Origin: Clostridia bacterium
Lineage (GTDB): Bacteria; Bacillota; Clostridia; Oscillospirales; Acutalibacteraceae
Length of the DNA: 42,602 bases
Assembly: GCA_017450005.1 (NCBI GenBank)
Contig: JAFSYM010000117.1
Span: forward strand, 1-42,602
Direction of reading: 5' to 3'
A program made the position numbers and the translations under genes. The notes under the pieces were generated by a model. The model was not told the origin of the DNA. It did not search any database and worked only from the letters and a program-made list of their open reading frames with translations. Of the stretch, positions 16,990 through 24,094 are shown one piece after another (positions within the stretch are counted from its first letter, which is position 1; each line of letters starts with the position of its first letter).

Positions 16990-18795
16990 TTACATTTTGG
17001 GCTGGATGTTCAGCCAGGGCAGGAACCATGCGAGAGACGCGAGGAACACGCTCTTGTGCACGATAGAGCCGACCCAGAGCATCAGCGGATAGAACGGATG
17101 CCAGATCCACGCGGTGAACTGCGCCTTTTCGGTGACGACCTTGCCGCAGACGTCGCACGTCATGGACTTGGTGCCGTTCTTGAAGAACTTCGCGTCGTGG
17201 TTGTAGACCCACTCGCCGAAGCAGTGCGCCTCGGTCTCCTTTTCGCTGCAGCGCGCGCAGACGCGGGAATGCGTCTCGTCGCCGTCATCCGTCCAGGCGC
17301 CCCAGTCATGGCCGAGCGCGTCGGTGTAATCGTCCACATAGGTGTAGCCGCAGTCGGCGCAGACGTACGTCGTGTAGCCGCCCTCGGTGCAGGTGGGATC
17401 GGTCACGGTCGCGTTGAACTTGCAGGTCGCCTTGTCCGTGAACTGGCAGCGGCTGCAGGAATGGGAATGCGTCTTGTCGCCGTTGGGCGTCCACTCGCCG
17501 TAGTCGTGGCCGAGCGCCGCGATCGGCTCTGTTTTAAGCAGTTCGCCGCAGTTCGCGCAGTAGGTGCCCATCTCGCCCGCGGTCATGCAGGTCGCCGCTG
17601 TGATCTCCTTCTGGTAACCGTCGGTGTGTCCGGTCGGTTTGAGCGTGTAGCTGCGGATGACTTCGCCGCAGGTGTCGCAAAGGAACGTCAGCTTGCCGCT
17701 CTTCGTGCAGGTCTCCTGCGTGTATTCGACGTTCCGGCCGTAGCAGCAGTCCTCCAGCGTCGCTTCCGTATCGGTCAAATACCAATCCAGCCAATAGTTG
17801 TAGTGACCGGTCTTGTCGAGTCTGAAGGTTTTCATCACGATGCCGCAGTCCTCGCACAGGAACGAGATGGAGCCTTCCGCGGTGCAGGTCGGCATCGTCG
17901 TCTCGACGTTCATGCAGCCGATGAAGTCTTCCAGCTCGGCGTCCGGATCTGTATAGTACTGCGACAGGGAGCGGTTGTAATGGCCGGTCCTGTCGAGCGG
18001 ATAGGAGCGCACGACTTCGCCGCACTCGTCGCACAGGAACGTGATGACGCCGTCCTCGGTGCAGGTTGGCTTCGTCGTCACGACGTTCGTGAAGCCGATG
18101 TACTCTTCCAGTTCATACTCGCTGCCAAGGTAATGCGTCAACTGCGCGTTGTGGTGGCCTTCCGCCTCGATCGGCTCCACGGCGAACAGCGCGCCGCAGA
18201 CGCCGCAGAAGCAGCCCAGCTCGCCGTCAACCGTGCAGGTGGCGGGCGTCAGGATGCGCTTGTAGCCGAATTCAGCGTCCGGATCGCAGTAATGGTCGTG
18301 GATCGTGAACGTTTCCGTTTCCAGAATCTTGTCGCATCTGGCGCAGACAGTCGCCTTCACGCCGGGATGATCCACGGTCGCTTCCTGCGTGATCTTCGGG
18401 ATGGGATCATGGCCGAGCGCCTCGATCTCTTCATCGTAGATCCAATCGTTGCAGATTTTGCAGTAATAGTCGATCACACCCGCGTCCTCGCAGGTCGCCT
18501 CTGTTGTCTTGGCGTAATACTGGCTTTTGCTTGCGTCGCCGTCCGCGATCAGGTCGTGGAGGGTTTTGTCGCCGTAATAGTTGATAGCTTCTCCCTCGCT
18601 GTTCTTCTCCACCTCGCCGCACTTGGAGCAGTAATAGTTCGAAATCTGTGCTATCGTGCAGGTCGGCTCCGCGACGACCTGCTTGACGGAGAAGTCGTGA
18701 TCGCACTCCGCGCTCGCGAACAGCGCACCGCCCGGGATCAGCATGGCAACAGCCAGACAGACCGACAGGATCTTGGTGAATGTGCTGTGTTTCAT
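16990..18795 (-). CDS. Secreted protein with repeated C-(x)-CxxC-GH cysteine modules
   Basis: 601 residues. A signal peptide (MKHSTFTKILSVCLAVAMLI, cleaved near ASAEC) is followed by about nine modules of the form TC-x4-G-x5-C-x2-CG, most ending in a G-H pair (LGH, EGH, TGH). Examples are PTCTEDGVITFLCDECGEVV and PTCTAEGSISFLCEDCGIVM. Three neighbouring modules share a longer insert with HYN/HHN and a Tyr/Asp/Glu-rich stretch, so the internal unit is about 60 residues. Near the end come CxxC pairs after THS, then a Trp- and Leu-rich C-terminus (FYPLMLWVGSIVHKSVFLAS) that may be membrane-associated. Such Cys repeats are known in surface proteins of gut Clostridia. Each module could hold a metal (C, C, C, H) or form disulfides; function is unknown. 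AGGAAAGGAAG precedes the start. Confidence 0.75.
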   Translation of the reverse strand: MKHSTFTKILSVCLAVAMLIPGGALFASAECDHDFSVKQVVAEPTCTIAQISNYYCSKCGEVEKNSEGEAINYYGDKTLHDLIADGDASKSQYYAKTTEATCEDAGVIDYYCKICNDWIYDEEIEALGHDPIPKITQEATVDHPGVKATVCARCDKILETETFTIHDHYCDPDAEFGYKRILTPATCTVDGELGCFCGVCGALFAVEPIEAEGHHNAQLTHYLGSEYELEEYIGFTNVVTTKPTCTEDGVITFLCDECGEVVRSYPLDRTGHYNRSLSQYYTDPDAELEDFIGCMNVETTMPTCTAEGSISFLCEDCGIVMKTFRLDKTGHYNYWLDWYLTDTEATLEDCCYGRNVEYTQETCTKSGKLTFLCDTCGEVIRSYTLKPTGHTDGYQKEITAATCMTAGEMGTYCANCGELLKTEPIAALGHDYGEWTPNGDKTHSHSCSRCQFTDKATCKFNATVTDPTCTEGGYTTYVCADCGYTYVDDYTDALGHDWGAWTDDGDETHSRVCARCSEKETEAHCFGEWVYNHDAKFFKNGTKSMTCDVCGKVVTEKAQFTAWIWHPFYPLMLWVGSIVHKSVFLASLAWFLPWLNIQPKM

Positions 18796-18824
18796 TCTTT
18801 TTCTTCCTTTCCTTTTTTTATGGT

Positions 18825-18843
18825 AAACAATGCATCATTGTTT
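18825..18843. other. Short palindrome upstream of the Cys-repeat gene
   Basis: AAACAATG (18825-18832) and CATTGTTT (18836-18843) are perfect inverted repeats around CAT. The site lies 30-48 bases before the Cys-repeat start and just past the stop of the DUF4428 gene. It could be an operator or a small RNA hairpin; no T-run follows. Confidence 0.4.
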
Positions 18844-18853
18844 CCAACACTTT

Positions 18854-19894
18854 TTACGCGCGCGGCGCGCCGCAGTTCTGGCAGAACTTCGACGTGTTCG
18901 CCGTGCCGCAACTCGCGCAGACCCACGGTGCGTTCTGCGCCGGCTGCTGCGGCTGACCGTAGCCCTGCTGGGGGTAGCCTGCCTGCGGCTGCTGACCGAA
19001 CCCTTGCTGCGGATAGCCTGCCTGCGGCTGCTGGCCGTATCCCTGCTGCGGGTAGCCTGCCTGCGGCTGCTGGCCGTATCCCTGCTGCGGGTAGCCTGCC
19101 TGCGGCTGCTGGCCGTATCCCTGCTGCGGATAACCCGTCTGCGGCTGCTGGCCGTACCCTTGCTGCGGATAACCCGGCTGCGGCTGCTGGCCGTATCCCT
19201 GCTGCGCGGCAAAACCTGCCTGTGGGAAGCCTGCCTGCGGCTGCTGCGCGTAAGGCTGCTGCACATAGCCCTGCTGCACATAGCCTGCCTGCATCATCGG
19301 CGCGCCTGTGAGCGCGGAGCGGATCTGGTTGCCCATCATTTCATACCTGTGGTATTCCGCCGTGCCCATCCCCTCCACATCGTGGGTGTTGAGGGAAAAT
19401 TCGATCTCGTCAAACCAGCGGTTTCTGACCGTGATCTGAATCTTGAAATCATAGGTGTACTTATACCGCTTGGGGTTATAACTGACATTGTTGCCCTGGG
19501 CGTCCTTCATATAGATCTCATCCCGGTCCTCGTCGATGTCCAGCGTGCAGCCGGTCACCTCGGACAGCGGGATCACGTCGGGGTTCTCGCTCGTCCAGTT
19601 CCCAGGCGAATAGCTCGACACCACGAAACTGCCCGCTGCCGTGTCAATGTAGACCTTTTTGCTCTCGCCGAACGTCTGCGTCGGGCGGAATGCCTGCAGT
19701 TTCGCCTTGTTCGCCTCGCGGTACGCCAGATGCTCTTTCATGTCTGCAAGCGTTGTGTGGCGCCTGCCGGACAAAAAGGGCGAGATCTTGTGCGCGCAGT
19801 CCTTGCACATGTTGCCGTCCTCTAACTTGCGGTTGCCCAGGAGACTGATCTTCTCCCCGCAGATGTCGCAGAATTTCTTGTCAAACAGTCCCAT
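18854..19894 (-). CDS. DUF4428 zinc-binding protein with 39-bp repeat linker and C-terminal zinc ribbon
   Basis: 346 residues. The N-terminal DUF4428 zinc domain has Cys9, Cys12, Cys30 and Cys33 ([20 protein letters not shown]). A PH-like or short SHOCT-type middle (about 75-200, with [18 protein letters not shown]) follows. From 233 to 310 six 13-residue units ([13 protein letters not shown] type) make a flexible linker, then a zinc ribbon with Cys326, Cys329, Cys338 and Cys341. It is probably a cytoplasmic scaffold or membrane-stress protein; DUF4428 has no defined reaction. The ATG at 19894 is preferred to the in-frame TTG at 19903 because AGGAAAGGA sits 10 bases before it. It is separately promoted, 73 bases from the end of the TPM gene. 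Confidence 0.78.
   Translation of the reverse strand: MGLFDKKFCDICGEKISLLGNRKLEDGNMCKDCAHKISPFLSGRRHTTLADMKEHLAYREANKAKLQAFRPTQTFGESKKVYIDTAAGSFVVSSYSPGNWTSENPDVIPLSEVTGCTLDIDEDRDEIYMKDAQGNNVSYNPKRYKYTYDFKIQITVRNRWFDEIEFSLNTHDVEGMGTAEYHRYEMMGNQIRSALTGAPMMQAGYVQQGYVQQPYAQQPQAGFPQAGFAAQQGYGQQPQPGYPQQGYGQQPQTGYPQQGYGQQPQAGYPQQGYGQQPQAGYPQQGYGQQPQAGYPQQGFGQQPQAGYPQQGYGQPQQPAQNAPWVCASCGTANTSKFCQNCGAPRA
18965..19198 (-). repeat. In-frame 39-bp tandem repeat, six copies
   Basis: Six 39-bp units encode 13-residue repeats (GYGQQPQxGYPQQ with A, P or T at x, and F for Y in one unit), inside the DUF4428 gene. The central copies are almost identical. Copy number could vary by slippage or recombination, changing only linker length. 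The low-complexity Gly/Tyr/Gln/Pro composition resembles disordered, condensate-prone linkers. Confidence 0.85.
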
Positions 19895-19936
19895 GCTCGT
19901 CAAATCCTTTCCTGTTATAGTTTTTGTGCTGTCTTC

Positions 19937-19965
19937 ATATTAACAAATCGCGCCGTTTCTGTCAA
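19937..19965 (-). promoter_or_regulatory. Promoter of the DUF4428 gene
   Basis: On the minus strand TTGACA (19960-19965) and TAATAT (19937-19942) are 17 bases apart. It begins about 12 bases after the TPM-domain gene stops, so the DUF4428 gene can be transcribed separately from its upstream neighbours. Confidence 0.7.
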
Positions 19966-19976
19966 GGAAAAACACT

Positions 19977-21257
19977 TCAGAACTTCCCGCCTCCGCCGCC
20001 ATGACTGCGGCCGGAGGACGACGTGTGCGACCCGGAGGAACGGTGCGACGAACCGCCGGAGGAGGACGACGACTGGCTGACACGCTTTTCGCGGTACACA
20101 TGGCTGTGCAGGAACCGGTCGTCCTGCGCCGTCAGATGCACGCCGCCGACCATGTATTCGTTCGCCTCGCCCTTTGTGTGCACGGCGCCGGTGTAATTGT
20201 TGTACTTGGAACGCGTCACTACCGCCGCGACGATCAGTCCGACGACCGCCGCCCAGATCAGTCCCTCGAACATACTGCTCCACAAATGGCAGCGGTGGCT
20301 GTCGGAATACGGCTCGTTCGTCTTCGCCTCGGTCACAAAACGTTCGACAATATCGGCAAAGAAGTTGAACGACTTGTCATAGTTGCCGTCTTTGAGGTGA
20401 TCGATGAAATCCGACGAGTCGATGTAATCCAGAAAATAGTCATCCGACAGCGCCGTCTGGCCGTAGCCGCAGGTGGAGATCCACCAGTCGCGCTCCGCCA
20501 TGCTCACAAGCAGCGCCGTGCCGTCGAAGTTCTCGCCGTAGCCGAACCCGTTGTAGTCGTAATAATCGTCGGCAAATTCCATCGGCGTGCGGCTGCCGAT
20601 GTGCTCGCACGTCACGATCACGACGTCGAACTGCAGCTGCTCGCTGATGCGGTCGAGCTTTGCCTGCAGCGCGGCCTCATCTTCGGCCGACAGCAGATCC
20701 GCCTGGTCGACCAGACGGTCGCCGCGCACGGGCGAAATCTCGTCCGGAATCGGCACGCTGCCGGGTATAATCTCACGCACCTCGGTAAAGTCCGCATCGG
20801 CGCCGCTGCCGCCGGTGCGCACGGCAAGCAATTGATCCAGCGCGGCATAGAACTGCACGGCCGCGGAATACTGCCGGCCGTCCTCGTCCGCCTCGCGGAT
20901 CGCTTCATACAGCGTGCCCAAATCGTCGTCTTCGAGCAGCTCGCCCGCCTTGCCGCGGGAATTCATATAGTAGGTCGTCGAGGAGACGGCAAATACCAGC
21001 TCGTCTTCCCCGCTCCCGTTTTCATCCAGATACGCGCGCGCGTACTCTTTGAAATCGTCGCCGCCCTCGTAGTCGTAGTTGATGAGGAAAAACGCCTCGA
21101 TGCCGTATGCCTCGCGCACGGCCGCAAAGAGAGACTCCAGATGCGCCGTCTCGGCCTCGGTCAACGGATCGTCGGTGCGCACGGACGCCGCAGAACACGG
21201 CAGCGCCGACGCGAATACGGCCAGAATACAGATGAGAAAAACCGTTACTCTTTTCAT
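19977..21257 (-). CDS. TPM-domain membrane protein, YdjH/YgcG-like
   Basis: 426 residues. A signal peptide (MKRVTVFLICILAVFASALP, then CSAA) is followed by a first TPM-like region (about 30-130) and a clear second TPM domain (about 160-300) with RLVDQADLLSAEDEAALQAK, DVVIVTCEHIGSRTP and a GFGYGENFDGTALLVSM segment. A single membrane helix (LIWAAVVGLIVAAVVT) near residue 325 leads to a cytoplasmic tail that ends in a Ser/Gly-rich stretch and GGGGGKF. That tail is the mark of YgcG/YdjH-type TPM proteins. In B. subtilis, YdjH works with YdjG and YdjI in membrane-stress responses (established). The ATG at 21257 has GAGGTG seven bases upstream; an in-frame GTG at 21266 has none. It lies 10 bases after the YdjG-like gene, so the two are one operon. 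Confidence 0.86.
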   Translation of the reverse strand: MKRVTVFLICILAVFASALPCSAASVRTDDPLTEAETAHLESLFAAVREAYGIEAFFLINYDYEGGDDFKEYARAYLDENGSGEDELVFAVSSTTYYMNSRGKAGELLEDDDLGTLYEAIREADEDGRQYSAAVQFYAALDQLLAVRTGGSGADADFTEVREIIPGSVPIPDEISPVRGDRLVDQADLLSAEDEAALQAKLDRISEQLQFDVVIVTCEHIGSRTPMEFADDYYDYNGFGYGENFDGTALLVSMAERDWWISTCGYGQTALSDDYFLDYIDSSDFIDHLKDGNYDKSFNFFADIVERFVTEAKTNEPYSDSHRCHLWSSMFEGLIWAAVVGLIVAAVVTRSKYNNYTGAVHTKGEANEYMVGGVHLTAQDDRFLHSHVYREKRVSQSSSSSGGSSHRSSGSHTSSSGRSHGGGGGKF

Positions 21258-21267
21258 GCCGCGCACC

Positions 21268-22332
21268 TCAATACAGACCGATCCCGAAGCCGATCGCCCA
21301 AAGCACGCCGGTCAGGGCCACGGCAACCGAACCGAACAGTACGGCCAGCTTCGCCCTGGAAATCGGGAGATTGCCGATGAATTTACCGCTTTGTCCGTTC
21401 ATGGCAAAACGGTATGTCTGACCGCGGAACTGCGTGTTCAGCAGCCATACGGGATAGAGCGCGTATTTGCTGCGTTCAGGTCTGAGCTGCATTTCACTGT
21501 GCCTGACCGATACGGAGGAATAGCCGGTCACAGTGCCCGTGAGCGCGCCCTGTGCGCTCGTGCGCGTGCGCTCGGCGGCACGCTTCATGCAGTCCTGCAT
21601 ATCCACGTCGTATTTGTCCGCCAGAAATCCGGACAGGTACGACGTCTTGAAATCGACCGCCTCGGCGAAGGAGAACGGCTCGATCGAATTCATCAGATCG
21701 TCCGGCATTTTCTTCGAGCCGTCCACGGGAATGTTTTCAAAGCGCATGTCGCCCGCGCGGATCACGTCGTAGTACGAAATCTCCCGGCAGTCGTAATTGC
21801 CCTCCGTCCACGTCCGGATTTTCTTTCCTTCGAACTGCACCGAGGCGTACACAGACGAATCGAACAGCCAGAACGGCACATAGACGCCGCGGATCTCCCT
21901 GAGGACGTTCTCGCGGCGGAAACGGTTCGGCGCAAAACGGTGCTTGCGGGCAAACTTCCTGAGCGCTTTTTTGGCTTCCTCCTCGGTCACCTTGAACGGG
22001 ATCACGTAATCCGGTCTGAGCGTCCCGCTCACGCGGTCGGTCATCACGACGGGATTGCCGCAGTACGGGCACGCGGTCGCCGCAGTCGTCGCCTCGGTCA
22101 GGATTTCGCCCCCGCAGGAATCGCACAGATATGTCTTGAGCGTGCCGGCCTCGTCGTCCGACCAGTCCTGCTGCGCGCTCTGCCACTGCGGAGAATCCGG
22201 CTGCTGCGGATTCGGGATCGCTTCCGGGTCGAAACTGCCGCCGCAGAACGGGCAAAGCATCTGCTGTGTCGCCGCGTCGAATTCCAGTTTGCCGCCGCAT
22301 TGCGGGCATTTGAACTCCTGTACATCCGCCAT
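21268..22332 (-). CDS. Zinc-ribbon membrane protein, YdjG-like
   Basis: 354 residues. Two zinc ribbons stand at the N-terminus: Cys9-Cys12 with Cys27-Cys30, and Cys70-Cys73 with Cys88-Cys91. The first reads as a TFIIB-type ribbon (FKCPQCGGKLEFDAATQQML). A middle domain (about 100-320) with YVIPFKVTEEEAKKALRKFA and VYVPFWLFDSSVYA precedes one membrane helix at the C-terminus (AVLFGSVAVALTGVLWAIGF). This is the layout of B. subtilis YdjG. The ATG at 22332 is used because AAGGAAG lies 8 bases before it; the upstream ATG has no ribosome site. It has its own promoter (TATAAT) and is followed by the TPM gene at 10 bases. Its likely role is sensing or anchoring at the membrane with the TPM protein (inference). 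Confidence 0.84.
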   Translation of the reverse strand: MADVQEFKCPQCGGKLEFDAATQQMLCPFCGGSFDPEAIPNPQQPDSPQWQSAQQDWSDDEAGTLKTYLCDSCGGEILTEATTAATACPYCGNPVVMTDRVSGTLRPDYVIPFKVTEEEAKKALRKFARKHRFAPNRFRRENVLREIRGVYVPFWLFDSSVYASVQFEGKKIRTWTEGNYDCREISYYDVIRAGDMRFENIPVDGSKKMPDDLMNSIEPFSFAEAVDFKTSYLSGFLADKYDVDMQDCMKRAAERTRTSAQGALTGTVTGYSSVSVRHSEMQLRPERSKYALYPVWLLNTQFRGQTYRFAMNGQSGKFIGNLPISRAKLAVLFGSVAVALTGVLWAIGFGIGLY

Positions 22333-22368
22333 GGTGCTCGCTTCCTTTTTCCTCATGATTCATGTTTG

Positions 22369-22397
22369 ATTATACAGGAAGAATGATCAAAAAGCAA
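22369..22397 (-). promoter_or_regulatory. Promoter of the YdjG/YdjH-like operon
   Basis: On the minus strand TTGCTT (22392-22397) and TATAAT (22369-22374) are separated by 17 bases. The -10 box is 36 bases upstream of the chosen start at 22332. Confidence 0.75.
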
Positions 22398-22452
22398 GGA
22401 TTCCATCGTATGAATCCGGCGAAATGCCCTGCCGGCATCACTCAATAACCAA

Positions 22453-22497
22453 ACAGGGACGGTCATCGTGTCTTCCGCGACACATGACCGTCCCTGT
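22453..22497 (-). terminator. Long palindrome acting as terminator of the TetR-MMPL-lipoprotein operon
   Basis: Arms of 14 bases (ACAGGGACGGTCAT and its complement) plus an inner 5-bp stem GTGTC/GACAC around TTCCGC make a stem of about 19 bp with one bulged C. On the minus strand the hairpin is followed by TTTGGTT, a weak T-run. It lies 14 bases after the stop of the lipoprotein gene. The GGGACGG...CCGTCCC core also looks like a dispersed repeat. Confidence 0.7.
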
Positions 22498-22510
22498 GAA
22501 CGTCAAGTTT

Positions 22511-24094
22511 TTATTTTGAAAAAATCTTCTTATACCACGGCAGACTCTGCGTGACAGGCTCCGGCGCGCGCTCGGCTGCGGCACGCAGCGAGGGCGTCAT
22601 ATAGATGAACAGCAGGCTCTTTTCCGCACCGTCCGGCGCGTCGGTAAACAGGCCGTACGATTTGCCGAACTCAATGTAGTTCTGCAGGTCGGCAAGCAGG
22701 GCGTCCGGGTTCTCCGTCAGATGCGTCAGCAGCGTCTTGGCGTCCTTCGACTGTGAGAGAGACTGCAGCGCTTTTGTGACGTTGTCGCCCGCAAGGCTGC
22801 CCAGCAGATTCACCAGATCGCTGTTTTTGTCAAGCGTTGTTTTCAGCGCCTGCAGCGTTTCCAGCGTTTCGGGCATGCTATCTAATGCCGCTTTTACTTC
22901 CGGCTTCTCAAGATCCGCCTGCAACGCGTTGAGCGTCGGCGTGAGCGCCTGCACCGCCTCCAGCAGCTCCGGCATGCCGGACAGCAGAGATTTCACCAGT
23001 GGGTTGTTCAGCTTTTCGAGCATATCGGCCGTCTTGGGATCCTGCAAAGCTGTCAGCAGCGCGGAGATGTTCTCCAGATTCTCTGCCGTCATATACTTGC
23101 CCAGCACCTGCAGCAGCGCTTCGTTCTGATTGTACACCTGCACGGCCTTGGTCAGCATATCCGCGATTTCCGTGATCCGGTTGCCGCTGAGCATGTCGAC
23201 CAGCTCGTCGGCCTTCAGCTCGCCGAGCGCCTTGAGGAATGTCTCGATCTGGCTGAAGAACTGCGCGGCTTCTTCGTCGCTGCCGGGGATAATCGTCGTC
23301 AGATCCGTCGAGCAGACCGGCACCACGACAAAGTACATATTGTCCAGCTCAAAGCGCGTCACATCCGCCGTCACGGTAAAGCTGTCGGCAATCGTGATGC
23401 TGCCGATTTTGGCGTCGTCCTTCAGGTGCAGGCTCTGCGCCATACCGGGAAATCCCGCGCCGACCACAATCTCCTTGGCGCCGTCGCCGATGGACAGACC
23501 GTTCTGCACCTGCACGCCGGAGAACACGCCCTCGGGCAGCATCAGCATGCCTGCCGCGATCACCGGCAGATACACGCTGTCCTTCTTGCAGGTGTTTTTC
23601 ATCTTCACAATGATTTCGGCACGTCCGCTCTTGCCCGCAATCTTTTCGGGCGTCATTTTCTTGCCGTCGAGCCGGTACTCCACCGTAAACTCCACGGGCA
23701 GTTTCTTCTCACTCGTGCCCTTGTAATACAGGTCGGTCGTTGGCATGTGCCAGACAAGCTCGTTCCCGTTTTGCACAGGCGAGACGGCGCCCTTGACGTC
23801 CGCCACACCGGACAGATCGGTGCGGTCGGACACGGCGACCTCGCCCTTGTCGGTATGCAGCCAGTCGGTCACGCGCACGCCCTGCACACGGCCGGTATTG
23901 TCGAGGTTGGCGTAGACGGTTTCCGCCTTGCGCAGTGTTGCGGGCGCGGCGGTATAGGTGACCTGCTGCACGGCAGCCTTTTCTTTGACCGGTGCGGACG
24001 CAGGCGTTTCGGCTGTTTTGCCGCAGGCGGCCGTACCGAACAGCAGCACGGCGGCCAGCACGGCGGCAGCCATTCTTTTTCCTGTTTTATGCAT
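22511..24094 (-). CDS. Lipoprotein partner of the MMPL exporter
   Basis: 527 residues. Lipoprotein signal MHKTGKRMAAAVLAAVLLFG with lipobox TAAC. The first half (about 45-260) is a beta-rich domain. The second half (about 265-490) is alpha-helical, with leucine/alanine heptads such as LPEGVF, TADMLEKLNNPL, LEAVQALTPTLNALQADLEK and LDSMPETLETLQALKTTLDK; it looks coiled and may span the cell wall. This resembles the extracellular part of YhgE/Pip-type proteins. It overlaps the MMPL gene by 8 bases, and the start follows GAAGGAG with a 9-base spacer (the in-frame ATG three codons upstream touches the ribosome site). It probably helps the exporter pass substrate across the envelope. The substrate is unknown. 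Confidence 0.7.
   Translation of the reverse strand: MHKTGKRMAAAVLAAVLLFGTAACGKTAETPASAPVKEKAAVQQVTYTAAPATLRKAETVYANLDNTGRVQGVRVTDWLHTDKGEVAVSDRTDLSGVADVKGAVSPVQNGNELVWHMPTTDLYYKGTSEKKLPVEFTVEYRLDGKKMTPEKIAGKSGRAEIIVKMKNTCKKDSVYLPVIAAGMLMLPEGVFSGVQVQNGLSIGDGAKEIVVGAGFPGMAQSLHLKDDAKIGSITIADSFTVTADVTRFELDNMYFVVVPVCSTDLTTIIPGSDEEAAQFFSQIETFLKALGELKADELVDMLSGNRITEIADMLTKAVQVYNQNEALLQVLGKYMTAENLENISALLTALQDPKTADMLEKLNNPLVKSLLSGMPELLEAVQALTPTLNALQADLEKPEVKAALDSMPETLETLQALKTTLDKNSDLVNLLGSLAGDNVTKALQSLSQSKDAKTLLTHLTENPDALLADLQNYIEFGKSYGLFTDAPDGAEKSLLFIYMTPSLRAAAERAPEPVTQSLPWYKKIFSK

Noticed and set aside
16966-19311. 781-codon plus-strand open frame opposite the Cys-repeat and DUF4428 genes
   Set aside because: Long only because the GC-rich repeats on the other strand lack stops; the repeated AAAGRI-like end is the antisense of the 39-bp repeats.
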